Below, piece after piece: positions 13,201-25,217 of a stretch of DNA of 64,000 nucleotides. Made by a program: the position numbers and the translations under genes. The notes under the pieces were generated by a model. That model did no database searches and had not been told where the DNA came from. It saw only the letters and a list, made by a program, of their open reading frames with translations. Positions within the stretch are counted from its first letter, which is position 1. Every line of letters starts with the position of its first letter. The DNA is taken from assembly GCA_947069175.1 (NCBI GenBank), contig CAMTDV010000018.1:43474869-43538868 (forward strand). The letters are read 5' to 3'. This DNA is from Scalesia atractyloides. Its lineage: Eukaryota > Streptophyta > Magnoliopsida > Asterales > Asteraceae.

Positions 13201-14279
13201 ATCGAAGAACAAGAGAAACTCATTTACTATCATCTTTACCAACAATAATCAAGAACATTTCTAAAAGTTATGATTTGTACCTTCAAAATTCTAGTGGGTT
13301 TTGATTATGATGATGAGATGAAGCTTGGTTCTTGTTTGGAAACACCTTTAAATCTTCAATACACCTTGAAATGGGATTGTATGAACATGGATTCTTCAAG
13401 AAACAAGTTTGAATTTTGAAAATGGTTGTTGCAAGAGGGTGTTCGGCCGAGCTTATAGTTTAGAGAGAGATGAAGATTGTTTGATGATATTTTTTGGATT
13501 TTGAAGATTTTAGAAGGATTTCATGGAGACATAATCATCATGAAATCTTCCAAGGCCAACATGTGGAGGAGAGAGAAGAGAGGAAGGGCTAAATGGCTGC
13601 CATCTTTCTCCAAACACACACACCACACACATACATACATATATAATACATATATAGGCTTTAAACTGGTATTTTACTGGATACCGGGCATTTTATCTAG
13701 CGTTTTAACTGTGTTTTAACGCGTTTTAAATAAACTCACTAAAATATTACTAATCAATATTTTATTTGCCAGGACCAGTTACGTTGACGGTAATTGGCAG
13801 TATGCGCGCTGTGTTGCGCAGTACGCGCTTGAATTCGCAAAATAGGGATTTTAAGCGTTTTAATTTATTTTTATCATTCTATAAAAAATGAACTTGTCAA
13901 ATTATTACTGGCTGTGTTGATAGTATTTTGTCAGATACGCGCAGTATTGCGCAGTACGCGCTTAAACTCGAAAAATAGAGTTTCTCAGCGTTTTAAATTA
14001 TTTTTCCTCATGATTATGATTAAATATATTATTTAACTCATAACGGACTATTTTTGGGATTTTAACATTATCCGACGGTCACCGACGTTCGTTTCGCATT
14101 TTAACCGTTATGCGATAAGCGTTTATCTTAGTATTGCCAACGTAATTTTTATCAAACTTTGGATTTACCAACACATCAAATATCATATATAAACATCATA
14201 AATAATCAAATACGGCCTTTTATTCATTCATGACACGTGTTACATTTGTACGGGACAACCTAAATAGCCGGGTGTCACA
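10283..14279 (-). mobile_element. 3' LTR of element E (3997 bp)
   Basis: Starts TGTAACACC, ends GGTGTCACA. AT-rich and noncoding. It contains TA-dinucleotide runs near 11674-11721 that are far shorter in the other LTR, a TCA-trinucleotide run near 12782-12805, and a twice-repeated GCGCAGTACGCGC block near 13800 and 13945. Confidence 0.92.
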
Positions 14280-14323
14280 GTCTCCCCCTGTTTAAGGAAT
14301 TTCGTCCCCGAAATTCTTACACT
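14280..14323 (-). promoter_or_regulatory. Polypurine tract region, element E
   Basis: On the element strand CAGGGGGAGAC abuts the 3' LTR, a standard plus-strand primer. It follows the pol stop near 14324. Confidence 0.75.
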
Positions 14324-15597
14324 ACAGGTTTCATTTTCGCACTTGACTTAAAGAGATGCGGATATTTCCGTTGCATTTGGTCATTTCGTTCCCATGTGAA
14401 CTCGGGTCCACGCTTGGAATTTTAGCGAACCTTGACCAACTTAATCCGACTCCTTCTAAGCTTCTGAATCTTCTCATCTAGAACTTCAACCGGTTCCTCG
14501 ATAAATCTCAATTTATCATCTACTTGAACCTCATCAGGGGGTATAATTAGTGTCTCATCCGACAAACACTTTCTCAGGTTGGAAACATGAAACACGTCAT
14601 GAACTCCACTCAAATACTGCGGCAGCTTAAGCCTATACGCGACTGATCCAACTCGAGATGCGATTTCGAAAGGATCGATATACCGTGGGCTTAGCTTTCC
14701 CCCTTTCCCAAACCTAACAACACCTATCCAAGGTGACACTTTCAGCAGAACACGATCCCCGACTTGAAACTGCAACGGTTTCCTTCGGTTGTCTGCATAA
14801 CTTTTCTGTCGGTCGGCAGCAGCTTTCAACCTTTCCTTGATCTGGACAACCTTGTCGGTGGTTTCCTGGATAAGCTCAGGTCCGGTTAGTTGCCTTTCGC
14901 CAACTTCAGCCCAGCACAAGGGCGATCGACACTTCCTTCCATACAAAGCTTCAAACAGAGCGGCTTTGATACTAGCGTGGTAACTATTGTTGTAAGAAAA
15001 CTCTGCCAGCGGCAAATGAGTATCCCAACTTCCACCGAAATCAATCACACACGCTCTCAACATGTCCTCTAATGTCTGAATGGTTCTCTCACTTTGACCA
15101 TCCATTTGAGGATGATACGCAGTACTCATGTCCAAACGAGAACCCAGCGACTCCTGAAGAGATCGCCAAAATCTGGAGTCAAATCGTCCATCTCTATCGG
15201 AGATAATTGACACAGGTACTCCATATCGGGCTACAATCTCGTTGAGGTACAACTGCGATATCTTCTCTGACTTGTGTGTTTCCTTAATGGCTAGAAAATG
15301 AGCAGACTTCGTTAATCAATCCACAATTACCCATATGGTGTCATGTCCACGTGACGTATGGGGTAATTTGGTGATAAAGTCCATAGCAAGATACTCCCAC
15401 TTCCATTTAGGAATCTCTAGTTGCTGCAGAAGCCATGGCGGCTTCTGATGTTCATCCTTAACCTTCGAGCATGTCAGACATTTACTTACATACACCACAA
15501 TATCTCTCTTCATATTCGGCCACCAATCTAACCCCTTAATATCCTGATACGTCTTGGTAAAACCTGGGTGAATCGAATATCTGGACATGAGCCTCAT
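14324..15597 (-). pseudogene. pol: Element E integrase with chromodomain-like tail
   Basis: Zinc-binding region in 15597-15316 (CLTCSKVK half), first catalytic Asp in AMDFITKLP near 15370, second in ISDRDGRF near 15190, and Glu in GQSERTIQTLE near 15080. The tail has the GPF/Y-like region and a chromodomain-like end (KVR..SKRGPEFTWE, then KYPHLF) near 14330-14430. Such tails bind chromatin and steer insertion. Stops lie near 15314 (CGA to TGA at VD*LTKSA) and near 14421 (Trp lost inside the tail). The frame is lost near 15600, where the start of the zinc domain passes to the frame at 15536-15733. Confidence 0.88.
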
Positions 15598-16360
15598 TCA
15601 TAACCAGTTCACGTAGGTTACCTCTAAGCGGAACCCAAACTCGGTTCATGAAGTACATCACTTCATCCGCTTTTGGTATCAGTTCACATTCCAAACCTCT
15701 CAAACCTTCTCTACTCAGGTTCTCATCTTTCAAAGCTTCTCGATGTGCATTACGAATTCGATCGATCAGATTCGTTTATATGGTCAAACCCAAAGCACGA
15801 ACACGCAGAGGCTTTTCCCGCTCTTTCCTACTGAGTGCGTCAGCAACAACATTTGCTTTTCCTGGGTGATAATGAATAATACACTCATAATCATAGAGTA
15901 ACTCTACCCAACGCCGCTGTCGCATGTTGAGTTCCTTCTGATAAAAAATATGCTGGAGGCTCTTATGGTCTGTGTAAATCGTACACTTTGTGCCATACAG
16001 ATAATGTCTCCAAATCTTCAAAGCGAACACAACAGCTCCCAGCTCTAATTCATGAGTTGTGTAGTTCTTCTCATGCACTTTCAGTTGTCTGGATACATAG
16101 GCTATCACTTTGTCCTTCTGCATAAGCACGCAACCAAGGCCCAAAGGTGACGCATCACAGTATACAACAAAACCGTCATTTCCCTCAGGCAGGGATAGAA
16201 GAGGTGCACTACACAACTTCTCCTTCAACATCCAAAAAGCTATCTCCTCCTTCTAGGTCAATAGCGTTATTGGCTGCGCTATTCTGGAAAAATTCTCAAA
16301 GAATCTTCTATAATACCCAGCAAGTCCTAAGAATTGTCACACCTCTGACGGAGTCTTTGG
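15598..16360 (-). pseudogene. pol: Element E RT thumb and RNase H
   Basis: From 16360 leftwards the RT resumes at PKTPSEV then QFLGLAGYYRRF (with a stop in between), runs into RNase H (VVYCDAS near 16165, TDHKSL near 15965) and the connection to integrase (ADALSRKE). A stop near 15775 precedes the connection frame. This block continues exactly where the inverted plus-strand RT (ending at 18232) leaves off, so it was once contiguous with it. Confidence 0.88.
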
Positions 16361-18232
16361 CACTCCTGAGTACGTTAAGGTAGAAAGGTATATTTGGGGA
16401 TTGTTGCCACAAATTCGTAGTATGGTTACGTCAGCAAAGCCCACTACCTATCTGGAAGCTACTACTCTAGCGAAATCATTAGCAGATGATGCTGCTCGGA
16501 AAAGTAACCTTAACAGGAAAGAGGAGACTGGGAAGTCGTCGGGAAAAGTTAAAGCAAATGGGAAATCTAACCGATCAGAGCATTCTGAGCCTAGATCTAG
16601 GGATTCGCGAAAGCAAAAGTCTGAGAGCTCGAGAAAGGATTCTGATGCGAAGCGTGAGAGGAAACGCGATTCGGGGAAAGCATATGTGGCTAATTCTAGT
16701 GGTTCGAGGAAGGATAATGCCGGGGATGGCAAAAGTGGTTCAGGGAAGAAGACTCACGGAGATGAGCAAGGAAAATGTACCAGGTGTGGTCGATCTGGAC
16801 GCGACACGTGAGTGCTATGCCAAAAGCACCGCAGATGGAGTCAAGCTTGAGGGATGCTTCGAATGTGGAAAGCAAGGACATATCAAGCGAAATTGTCCAT
16901 CGTTGAAGAATCAGGGTGCTAGGGGCAGAGCTTTTGAGCTGAATGCTGGGAAAGCACGTGATGATCCTGCAGTGGTTACTGGTACGTTCCTAATCAATGA
17001 CCATTCTGCGTTCATACTATTTGATACTGGTGCTGACTTGAGTTTTGTTTCGAAAAACTTTGAACCGTTTCTGTGTTCTCAAACAAGTAAACTAAGTAAA
17101 AAGTACTCGATAGAATTAGTAAATGGAAAATTGTTAGAAACTAGCAAAGTCATTCGTGGTTGTAGAATTCGGTTATGCGATCATAGTTTTAGTATCGATT
17201 TATTACCAGTGGAGCTGGGTAGTTTTGATGTAGTCGTTGGGATGGATTGGCTATCCAAGAATGGAGGTGAGATCATTTGTTCGAAGAAACAAGTGCGGAT
17301 ACCTCGTCCTGGTGGTGGTGAAGCTTTAGTTGTTCATGGTGACCGATCGAGTCAAGTATCAGGAGTTGTTAGTGTTATGAAGATGCACAAGATGTAGCGT
17401 AAAGGCTATCCTGCATTCTTGGTTAACGTAGTGGATACGAAGGCCGAAAGTGGGAAGATTGAAGAAATTCATGTAGTTCACGATTATCTGGAAGTTTTCC
17501 CTGAAGACTTGCCTGGATTACCCCATGTGAGACATATTGAGTTTAAGATTGATCTTGTACCTGGTGCTACACCGATTGCAAAATCTCCTTACAGATTAGC
17601 ACTGTCAGAGATGAAAGAATTGTCAAATCAGCTTCAGGAGCTATTAGACAAAGGTTTCATACGACCAAGCTTTTCGCCTTGGGGAACACCTGTTTTGTTC
17701 GTGAAGAAGAAAGATGGTTTCTTCAGAATGTGTATTGATTACAGAGAGTTGAACAAGCTGACTATCAAGAATCGGTACCCGTTACCAAGAATCAACGATT
17801 TGTTCGACCAGCTTCAAGGATCAAGCTACTACTCGAAGATAGACATGCGGTCAGGTTATCACCAGTTGAATATTGCTGAGGAAGATGTTCTGAAGAACAC
17901 GTTATGGCCATTATGCGTTCTTAGTCATGCCTTTTGGCTTAACTAATGCGCCTGCAGTGTTCATGGATCTCATGAACAGGGTATGCAAACCCTATTTGGA
18001 TAAATTCGTGATAGTATTCATTGACGATATACTAATCTATTCACGAACCAAAGAAGATCATGAGCAACATTTGAAGATGATTCTGGAGTTGCTGAAGAAA
18101 GAGAAGTTGTATACCAAGTTCTCTAAATGTGAATTTTGGATTCGAGAGGTGCATTTCCTCGGTCATGTCATAAATGAGAAAGGTATACATGTGGACCCGT
18201 CGAATATTGAGGCGATTAAGAATTGGAAAGCG
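16361..18232 (+). pseudogene. gag-pol: Inverted gag-PR-RT segment of element E
   Basis: Plus-strand coding inside an otherwise minus-strand element. Order: gag C-terminal half (from TPEYVKVERY at ~16362), a knuckle remnant and a full knuckle CFECGKQGHIKRNC near 16860-16900, protease LFDTGADLSF near 17020-17050, RT entry (SPWGTPVLFVKKKDG) and catalytic FIDDILIYS near 18018-18044, ending at IKNWKA. The missing 5' and 3' neighbours lie on the minus strand at 18233 and 16360, at adjacent codons. Frameshifts lie near 16800 and 17900, with a TAG near 17395. Confidence 0.9.
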
Positions 18233-18628
18233 GACCATTCGTGGGACCCATCTAGCCAAATCATTGAACTGAGACGTATATGCTCTGACATTCAGGCCTT
18301 CCATGGTCAAATTCCAGAAGTCAGTCTCAATCTTCTGCATCTCACTACGCGGGCAGTATTCCTTAAGAAGCATCTCTTTTAGTTCAGTCCAGGTAAGACC
18401 GTAGGCCGCATCTTCGCCCAAAACCTGAACTTGAGTGTTCCACCAGGATAAAGCTTCGTCTAGAAATGAACATGAAGCATACCTCACCCTTTGATCAGCA
18501 ACACAACCGTTGATGGCCATCACAAATTCCATCTTCTCGATCCATCTGGTGATTTCAAGAGGCCCTTCAGCACCGGTAAATGATTGTGGGTTACAACCCT
18601 GAAATGTTTTATACGTACATCCATGCAC
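18233..18628 (-). pseudogene. gag: Element E gag, Retrotrans_gag domain (exon 2 part)
   Basis: Starts in the conserved gag entry GCTYKTFQGCNPQSFTGAEGP and covers the capsid core (WWNTQVQ, EYCPRSEMQ, FNDLARWVPRMV). It ends abruptly at 18233 at the inversion point; the next residues (TPEYVK) are on the plus strand at 16362. A separate frame (18708-18899) encodes the N terminus, so an intron or decay lies between. Confidence 0.85.
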
Positions 18629-18722
18629 TTTTCACAAGGTTATTGAAAAATCAAGATTTCGCTCGGATTATATCATAACACAGGAACTATTAAAACTTTT
18701 CTGATCATTATATTACCTTACA
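18629..18722 (-). other. Probable gag intron of element E
   Basis: Between the two gag frames. On the element strand a strong donor (ACCT|GTAAGG) near 18722 and an acceptor (GAAAAG|TGCATG) near 18629 remove about 94 AT-rich bases and join the two frames in phase (Thr-Leu-His-Gly-Cys). A CAATAAC-like branch site precedes the acceptor. Predicted only. Confidence 0.45.
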
Positions 18723-18899
18723 GGTTTCCAATCTGTACACGACCTTCACCATGCCCAGAGCACCACGTCCATGTCCTTGCCCAATATTCTGGTTAGCTTC
18801 ACGCTGTTCCAAGGAAGTATTAACGTGTTGGGCTATGAGTTGTGCCAAATCTTCTGGGGTGGTAGGTAGTCCAGTACCTTGTCTCGCTTTTGGCGGCAT
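18723..18899 (-). pseudogene. gag: Element E gag N terminus (exon 1)
   Basis: Starts MPPKARQGTGLPTTPEDLAQ, with a short helical PEDLAQLIAQHVN segment similar in pattern to the D2 gag start (TPEELAAMIQGHVN at 61674). Read without splicing it ends at a TAA just after the candidate donor. Confidence 0.65.
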
Positions 18900-19240
18900 C
18901 TTGTCATTTCTATTATTGCAATAATAATATCAACATAAGACATTGTTTAAATATTTCAATCGTTAAATAATAGTGGACTAAACAATACACATGCATCCAC
19001 ATAATAATGAGAATAATTTAACCAAAAGAGAACCCATAACATTGATATTTATCACGGAAATTACAAAACTTGTTCATAGTACAACGACCAATCAAAATTT
19101 GGTGTGACATAATCAACCACCAATAACAAGTCTAGATGAAATTTCCTCCTAAATATTCAAAAATTCGGCATGCAAGCCAACATAAGGGTTTATCAAAGAG
19201 ACATACAAAACAAACAAACAACATAAATGACAAACAACCA
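18900..19240 (-). other. Noncoding spacer between accessory ORF and gag
   Basis: About 340 bp, AT-rich, with no reading frame or recognised motif. Confidence 0.5.
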
Positions 19241-20050
19241 TCATTTCTTCATGCCAACAAACTCTAGAAGCTTCCTCACAAGCTCCTCCAGCTCAACTAT
19301 CCTCCAGTGCATTTGGTCCATAGCACTGTCATCCAAGTCCTTAAGCTCATCAAACAAGTCCATCTGCCCCTCTAAATCCTTCATCTTTTCCTTGATCGCC
19401 TCCAGATCTCCGCGTATAGCCCTCAACTGACGGTCGCAATGAGAGCATCAGTTAACCCACACTCCTTTCTGCTTCTTCGAAGCAGATGCTGTCTCAGCTT
19501 TGGAAGTTGAAGCGATGTCTCCAGTTGGTTGTATCCTCTTCCTACATCGAAAGTATACCAACAGGGGTGCAGTAGGAGCGCGCGACTCGATCGACGGAAA
19601 TGACGACTCGGTAAAAACAAGTGGAGGGATCTCAGTAGCGGGCTCAGTAACGACAACAGATGAGATGACCAATGGCTCTAATGGCTGAGTCTTAACAATG
19701 GTAGCGTCTACTGCTGGTGCGATACTATAAGATCCTCCAATCAACGGAACACCTCTATCCACATCATGAATAACTGGCACGGTACCTGATGATTGCCCAG
19801 TCTCGTAGATCGAGGGTGGAGCATCATCATCATCGTCTTTGATCCAACCTTTGCTTGTAAAAGCATAACGTGGGTCAACCTGGCTTGCAAACGCAGCATG
19901 CTTAACATGGAAGGACAAAGCGAATCTGACCGCATCAACAAACTATGGAATCGTAGGGGGTACCTCTGGTAATACGGATCTAGGTGAAGTCTCGAATTAT
20001 GGCTCACTCTAAGAGTCAGTAATCTTGATGACCTCGTGCTCGTGCGACAT
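19241..20050 (-). pseudogene. Accessory leader ORF of element E
   Basis: A single frame of about 270 codons beginning MSHEHEVIKITDS at 20050, some 230 bp after the primer site. In-frame stops lie near 20010, 20000, 19945 and 19448. The middle is Pro/Ser/Thr-rich with an Asp run (KDDDDDAPP), and the last ~60 codons (19426-19241) form a heptad-like coiled coil ending LEELVRKLLEFVGMKK. No known domain recognised. Its position and its layout (low-complexity plus coiled coil) match the D2 ORF at 61934-62617. Function unknown; RNA binding or particle assembly would be guesses. Confidence 0.6.
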
Positions 20051-20283
20051 CTGTGACATATATAACCGTACAAAATAAGTGTGTGTTCAAATGAAAAATA
20101 ACACATAAGGCCCAATAAACAGATTAACACGTATGCACAATAACACGCAATGGTTCTCATACATGATAAAAATCCATGTTTATTTAAAAATTTGGCTTCG
20201 CGAATTTTGGACTTATATCTCAAAATTCTTTGGTTGAAGTCTAGATTTTCCCATGAAAACATCTAGTTCGCCAACAACCATTG

Positions 20284-20295
20284 GCTCTGATACCA
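20284..20295 (-). promoter_or_regulatory. Primer-binding site, element E
   Basis: TGGTATCAGAGC on the minus strand, five bases from the LTR end at 20301. Confidence 0.9.
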
Positions 20296-20300
20296 ACTTC

Positions 20301-23300
20301 TGTAACACCCCAAAAACATCGCAGCGGAAATACAAACGTAATGGTGACGAAAGTTGGTGCCCATATATATCTTGTCGATCGATGCATTGTTAATGTTGGA
20401 GATTCAACTTAATTAAAACATAGTTTTTAAAACATAAGGTTTAAAGTACATCACAACCACACCATAGTTAAGTTGTTTTTGATCCTTATGGATCTTATTA
20501 CATAGGTCCCAAAGTTTTAAAAGTTTGTCCAAAACATTCATAAAACAACCATGCATCAACAACCAAAAGATACGCCATAATTCCCGAAGCCATGCTCAAG
20601 TACCTGAAGAACACGTTAAAATCAAGTGTAAACACAAAGGAGGGTGAGCTCACATATTCAAAGTTAAAACAAGGAAAACTTTCTAATTATGTGTTTGTTA
20701 TTAAAACATCTAAATAATATTTTCGAAAGTTAATTTATTTCCTTAATAAAATCCATGAGTCAACCGTCGCAAGCGTTTCCCAAAAACCTCCAATTAAGCA
20801 TCTTCTCAAGTTTCACATATTAAATTTATTGCATCAAATATTCAGACTCGTATGTTTACAAGACAATACGAACTATATATTAACATTAAGGGTATAATCA
20901 ACACTAGACAATAACAGAATATAAATTTGTCGCTTGACATGACACGGAGCTACTGGTCGCGACGAGGTTGTCAACCCGATAGATCTATCAACAATTCCAC
21001 GCAATCCATATTAATGATTAAATGGTTAAGTTCACGCAAAGTTCCCGCAATGGGTCACCCAAGGTGCCAACCTTATAAACAATATATATATCCTACTAAA
21101 ATGATAAAATTTAATATAACACGTTGTACGAATCCCCGATGTCCGCACCGAAATGTAAGCCTAATCCCGATACTCACTCTCTTGAGACCGGGCTAATTCA
21201 TTACAACTTTAGATTTAAACATTTTAAATCCACACGGTCGTTATATCCCATAACGCCGTAAAATCCTCGTGTCATCCCCGAAACGCATATATCATTGTTC
21301 CAAAAATATGTTTCATCCCGAAACATATTTATATCCAAAACCATGTTTTTTCCAAAAACATATCACATAATTTCTAAATCATATTTTCCATAAAAATATA
21401 TTTATAGTTTAATCAAAGGCATATTTTATACGAAAACGTATACTTATCCTTTTAAGGCGCGTTCTTCCCCCAAAACATATACTAAAACAGTAAAAAGTGG
21501 GGTTTAGTGACACTCACCTTTGGGTGCGTATTTAAAATAGCGCGATCCCACAATTCGATTCTACACATCCTAACATAAGTAGGCATGATTTAATAATCAA
21601 TATATTACAAAATTCCTAAGTTTCTCCATTACTTAGAATTTTCACATAACTTTGAGATTTTCTCGAAAAGTCATTATTTTTTATTATGTTGGCATATTAA
21701 TATATATTTATACATATAAGATTTTGCGAATTGAACGATTTTATTGCTAACCTTAATGTTATACCCATTAACACTCCCGTTTATACGTACTATATATCTA
21801 CGATTTTCGCGTCGTAATATATATACATAAACGTGCAAATATACACAATATCATAACGCGCGAAATCTCGTTAACTCATACACTTTATCATTTTTAACGC
21901 ATGCATACATGAAATAACTTATTTAGTTAACTTATGCATAAATTTTCATGCTCAACAAATAAGTTACACATTAATCGCGATTTTACCGATTCTTCCGTTT
22001 TAAACATACAAGCGTACATGCATAGTCTAAATTCCCGCTATCATGTCAACACTTTACATATTATCATATACACATATTTAAATCAAATAACACATTTAAA
22101 CACATAAGGTTCACCCATGAACAATCCATTCTAGTGTACATTGAAAAATGCGTATTTTAACGATTCGGTAACGTTTTCGGGTGCCGAAAGTCACGTATGA
22201 CCAACCAAACGCCAAATAATCTCAATATAAGTTAATATACTTATATTTATATAAAAAATATCAGTTTATTTACTGATCTAAAACAGTTTCATAAAAACCC
22301 TCTTAAAAGGCGATTGTTACCGTTTTTACCGCATAGTTTTGCGTCAAACGTTACCCTAACCATCCGAACTCGAAACGACTTTATATTTTAACACAATACA
22401 TGTTATATGCTGAATAAAATGATGGTTATAATAATATTAGTGCAGTTTTTGTGTAAGACACATAAATCATGTGATTTCATGTATTTTACAACACTTTTAA
22501 GCACATAGTACAACATGCAAAGCTAGTAAACTTTATGTCAAAGTTCCATACCATTTTACACTTCAAATAACATTATTTTTATGCTTTATAATCTGATCTA
22601 AAATAATTTTTATCATAACATCATTTATTCATCTTTTTATGTACATACACCCACATGCATGTCCATGTACAAGCTCCTAATGCATCCATAACATATCTTC
22701 ATCAACATGCATGTACCCATATGCATCAATCATTCATTTATTTCATGTTCATATATCCAAGAACATTGTCATCTTCATATAATCATCATCATCTTCATAT
22801 GATTATCATTATTTAATCATTCAACATAAATGCAAGACATGTACACATATACGTACAAATTCAAAATCATAATCATTAAAAATTCACATGCATGCATATA
22901 TACATATATATACACGGCTCATACATACACATATATAATTCCAAAATTTCACTTTTCATAAATCTTTTTAAATCAAAGAACCTTCTTGTATGACACCGTT
23001 TTGTTCATGCATGCATCAAACTTTTAAGAATCATATCAACAAGAATCATTCAACAAAATCAAAACTCAATCTCATATGTATTTACATACACATTCACGGC
23101 TACACCCACATATACATGCATGTCCATTTTATTTTCTTTGAAAACCTATTTGTTATTTATTTCAAGTTTATGTTTAAATCAAAGAACAAGAGAAACTCAT
23201 TTACTATCATCTTTACCAACAAGAATCAATAACATTTCTAAAAGATATGATTTTATACCTTCAAAATTCCAGTGGGTTTTGATTATGATGATGAGATGAA

Positions 23301-24304
23301 GCTTGGTTCTTGCTTGGAAACACCTTTAAATCTTCAATACACCTTGAAATGGGATTGTATGAACATGGATTCTTCAAGAAACAAGTTTGAATTTTGAAAA
23401 TGGTTGTTGCAAGAGGGTGTTCGGCCGAGCTTATAGTTTAGAGAGAGAGATGAAGATTGTTTGATGATATTTCTTGGATTTTCAAGATTTTAGAAGGATT
23501 TCATGGAGACATAATCATCATGAAATCTTCCAAGGCCAACATGTGGAGGAGAGAGGAGAGAGGAAGGGCTAAATGGCTGCCATCTTTCTCTAAACACACA
23601 CTCCACACGCATACATACATATATAATACATATATAGGCTTTAAACTGGTATTTTACTGGATACCGGGTATTTTATCTAGCGTTTTAACTGCGTTTTAAC
23701 GCGTTTCAAATTATTTTCAACGCTCTATAAAAATAAACTCAATAAAATATTACTAATCAATATTTTATTTGCCAGGACCAGTTACGTTGTCGGTAATTGG
23801 CAGTATGCGCGATGTGTTGCGCAGTACGCGCTTAAATTCGCAAAATAGGGATTTTAAGTGTTTTAATTTATTTTTATCATTCTATAAAAATAAAATTGTC
23901 AAATTATTACTATAATAATTATTGGTTGCCCTGAACTGGCTGTGTTGACAGTATTTTGTCAGCGCGTAGTATCGCGCAGTACGCGCTTTAACTCGAAAAA
24001 TAGAGTTTCTTAGCGTTTTAAATTATTTTTCCTCACGATTATGATTAAATATATTATTTAACTCATAACGGACTATTTTTGGGATTTTAACATTATCCAG
24101 CAGTCACCGACGTTCGTTTCGCATTTTAACCGTTACGCGATAAGCGTTTATCTTAGTATTGCTAACGTAATTTTTATCAAACTTTGAATTTACCAACACA
24201 TCAAATACCATATATAAACATCATAAATAATCAAATACGGCCTTTTATTAATTCATGACACGTGTTACATTTGTACGGGACAGCCTAAATAGTCGGGTGT
24301 CACA
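20301..24304 (-). mobile_element. 5' LTR of element E (4004 bp)
   Basis: Aligns over its whole length with 10283-14279: starts TGTAACACCCC and ends GGTGTCACA. It lacks the long TA runs of the other LTR. No coding content. Confidence 0.92.
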
Positions 24305-24309
24305 AGTTA
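24305..24309. repeat. Target-site duplication of element E, right copy
   Basis: AGTTA, identical to 10278-10282. Confidence 0.9.
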
Positions 24310-24483
24310 TGTTTTAATCATAAAAGTCTCGTTTAACGTTCATTTAGTGTTTTTAAGCTTGATCGATCGTTCCTTGCACATTTGGTTGCCTTATGTTATG
24401 CCCGAAACGAATGCGTTTCCCCAACCGGGAGCTGCTTCGTTTTGCGTGCCCGGGCTTTGATTATTTTTAAACCTTATGTCACA
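24310..24483 (-). mobile_element. Probable distal end of F LTR
   Basis: Continues the sequence broken by element E. A TGTCACA at 24477-24483 would give the usual TG..CA ends. The assignment rests on this motif only. Confidence 0.4.
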
Positions 24484-24855
24484 GTCTATGGCACAAAACT
24501 AAGCTATTCCTGGAACTTGGAATCTTAAATAAGGCTACCGTTAATCTAATAATCAACGTCAAACGTTTAATGCGCTGCTAAACGTCAAGTCTCCGTTTAA
24601 CACGTTGATCAAGGCTAAGGACACCAACCTCGCATCCTTGGTCCTTAGTAGTGTCATGTGAACCATGACGTGCTCTCAGATTCCTCTGAGATATAACATA
24701 TATTGGTTCGCACAACACACAAGTCATGAAATTTCAAAAGGTGTACGCACAATTATAGTTTTAGTCATGCTTTAAGTTTAGGACCAATTAAGGTGTACCT
24801 GGTTTCGTCGTGGGTATCACACTGTCTCTCTTGCGTCCCAAAGATTCCCTTAAGT
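24484..24855. other. Unassigned noncoding sequence
   Basis: No reading frame, LTR boundary or repeat recognised. It could still belong to the F LTR if that LTR is longer than inferred. Confidence 0.3.
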
Positions 24856-24945
24856 CATTGTTCTCGAGTCTCATTTTAACAAGGGGAGGGGAAAGAAAAG
24901 AGATGAAAATATGCAAAAACCATGTTCCCGAGATTTTTTGAAGGA

Positions 24946-24950
24946 TAGAG
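24946..24950. repeat. TSD of solo LTR H, left
   Basis: TAGAG; repeated at 27779-27783. Confidence 0.9.
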
Positions 24951-25135
24951 TGTAACATCCGTCAAAAACCGGGTTAACCAAACCCGCTTCGTTTATTAAC
25001 CGAACATTCAATTAAAAATTTCGTTGCATATTTAATGCTCAAATTAATTTTAAACGATACATAATTAATAAGTATATTAGAATAAAAAATTTATATTTGA
25101 AAATTTATTAAAATTAATGAAATAAAAATAATATG

Positions 25136-25217
25136 CTGATGCCGGGTTTCGAACGCGGGTCAGCCGGATATAAGCTTAGCAACTTAACTCACATACACCA
25201 AACCACTCCGCCACTTG
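25136..25217 (-). other. tRNA-like module 0 in LTR H (reversed)
   Basis: The reverse complement shows an A-box-like GTGGCGGAGTGGTTTGG and, about 50 bp on, a B-box-like GCGTTCGAAACCC, the pattern of a Ser/Leu-type tRNA gene. It is not a convincing functional tRNA. Confidence 0.5.

Larger units (their letters stand above)
10283..24304 (-). mobile_element. Gypsy element E, complete, internally inverted
   Basis: 14.0 kb Ty3/gypsy element with two ~4.0 kb LTRs (10283-14279 and 20301-24304), perfect 5-bp TSD AGTTA, primer site at 20284-20295, accessory ORF, gag, protease, RT-RNase H and integrase with a chromodomain-like tail (chromovirus, perhaps Tekay-like). All flanking parts are on the minus strand, but 16361-18232 is inverted. 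The LTRs differ by several percent on inspection, so the insertion is not very recent. All frames are broken. Confidence 0.92.

Noticed and set aside
11628..13719. Small frames in the E LTRs (Tyr/Ile-rich)
   Set aside because: They translate AT-rich microsatellites, and the copies in the two LTRs are not preserved as frames.
16448..16881. Minus-strand frames over the inverted gag segment
   Set aside because: Low-complexity Ser/Leu translations opposite a plus-strand frame with zinc knuckle and protease motifs.
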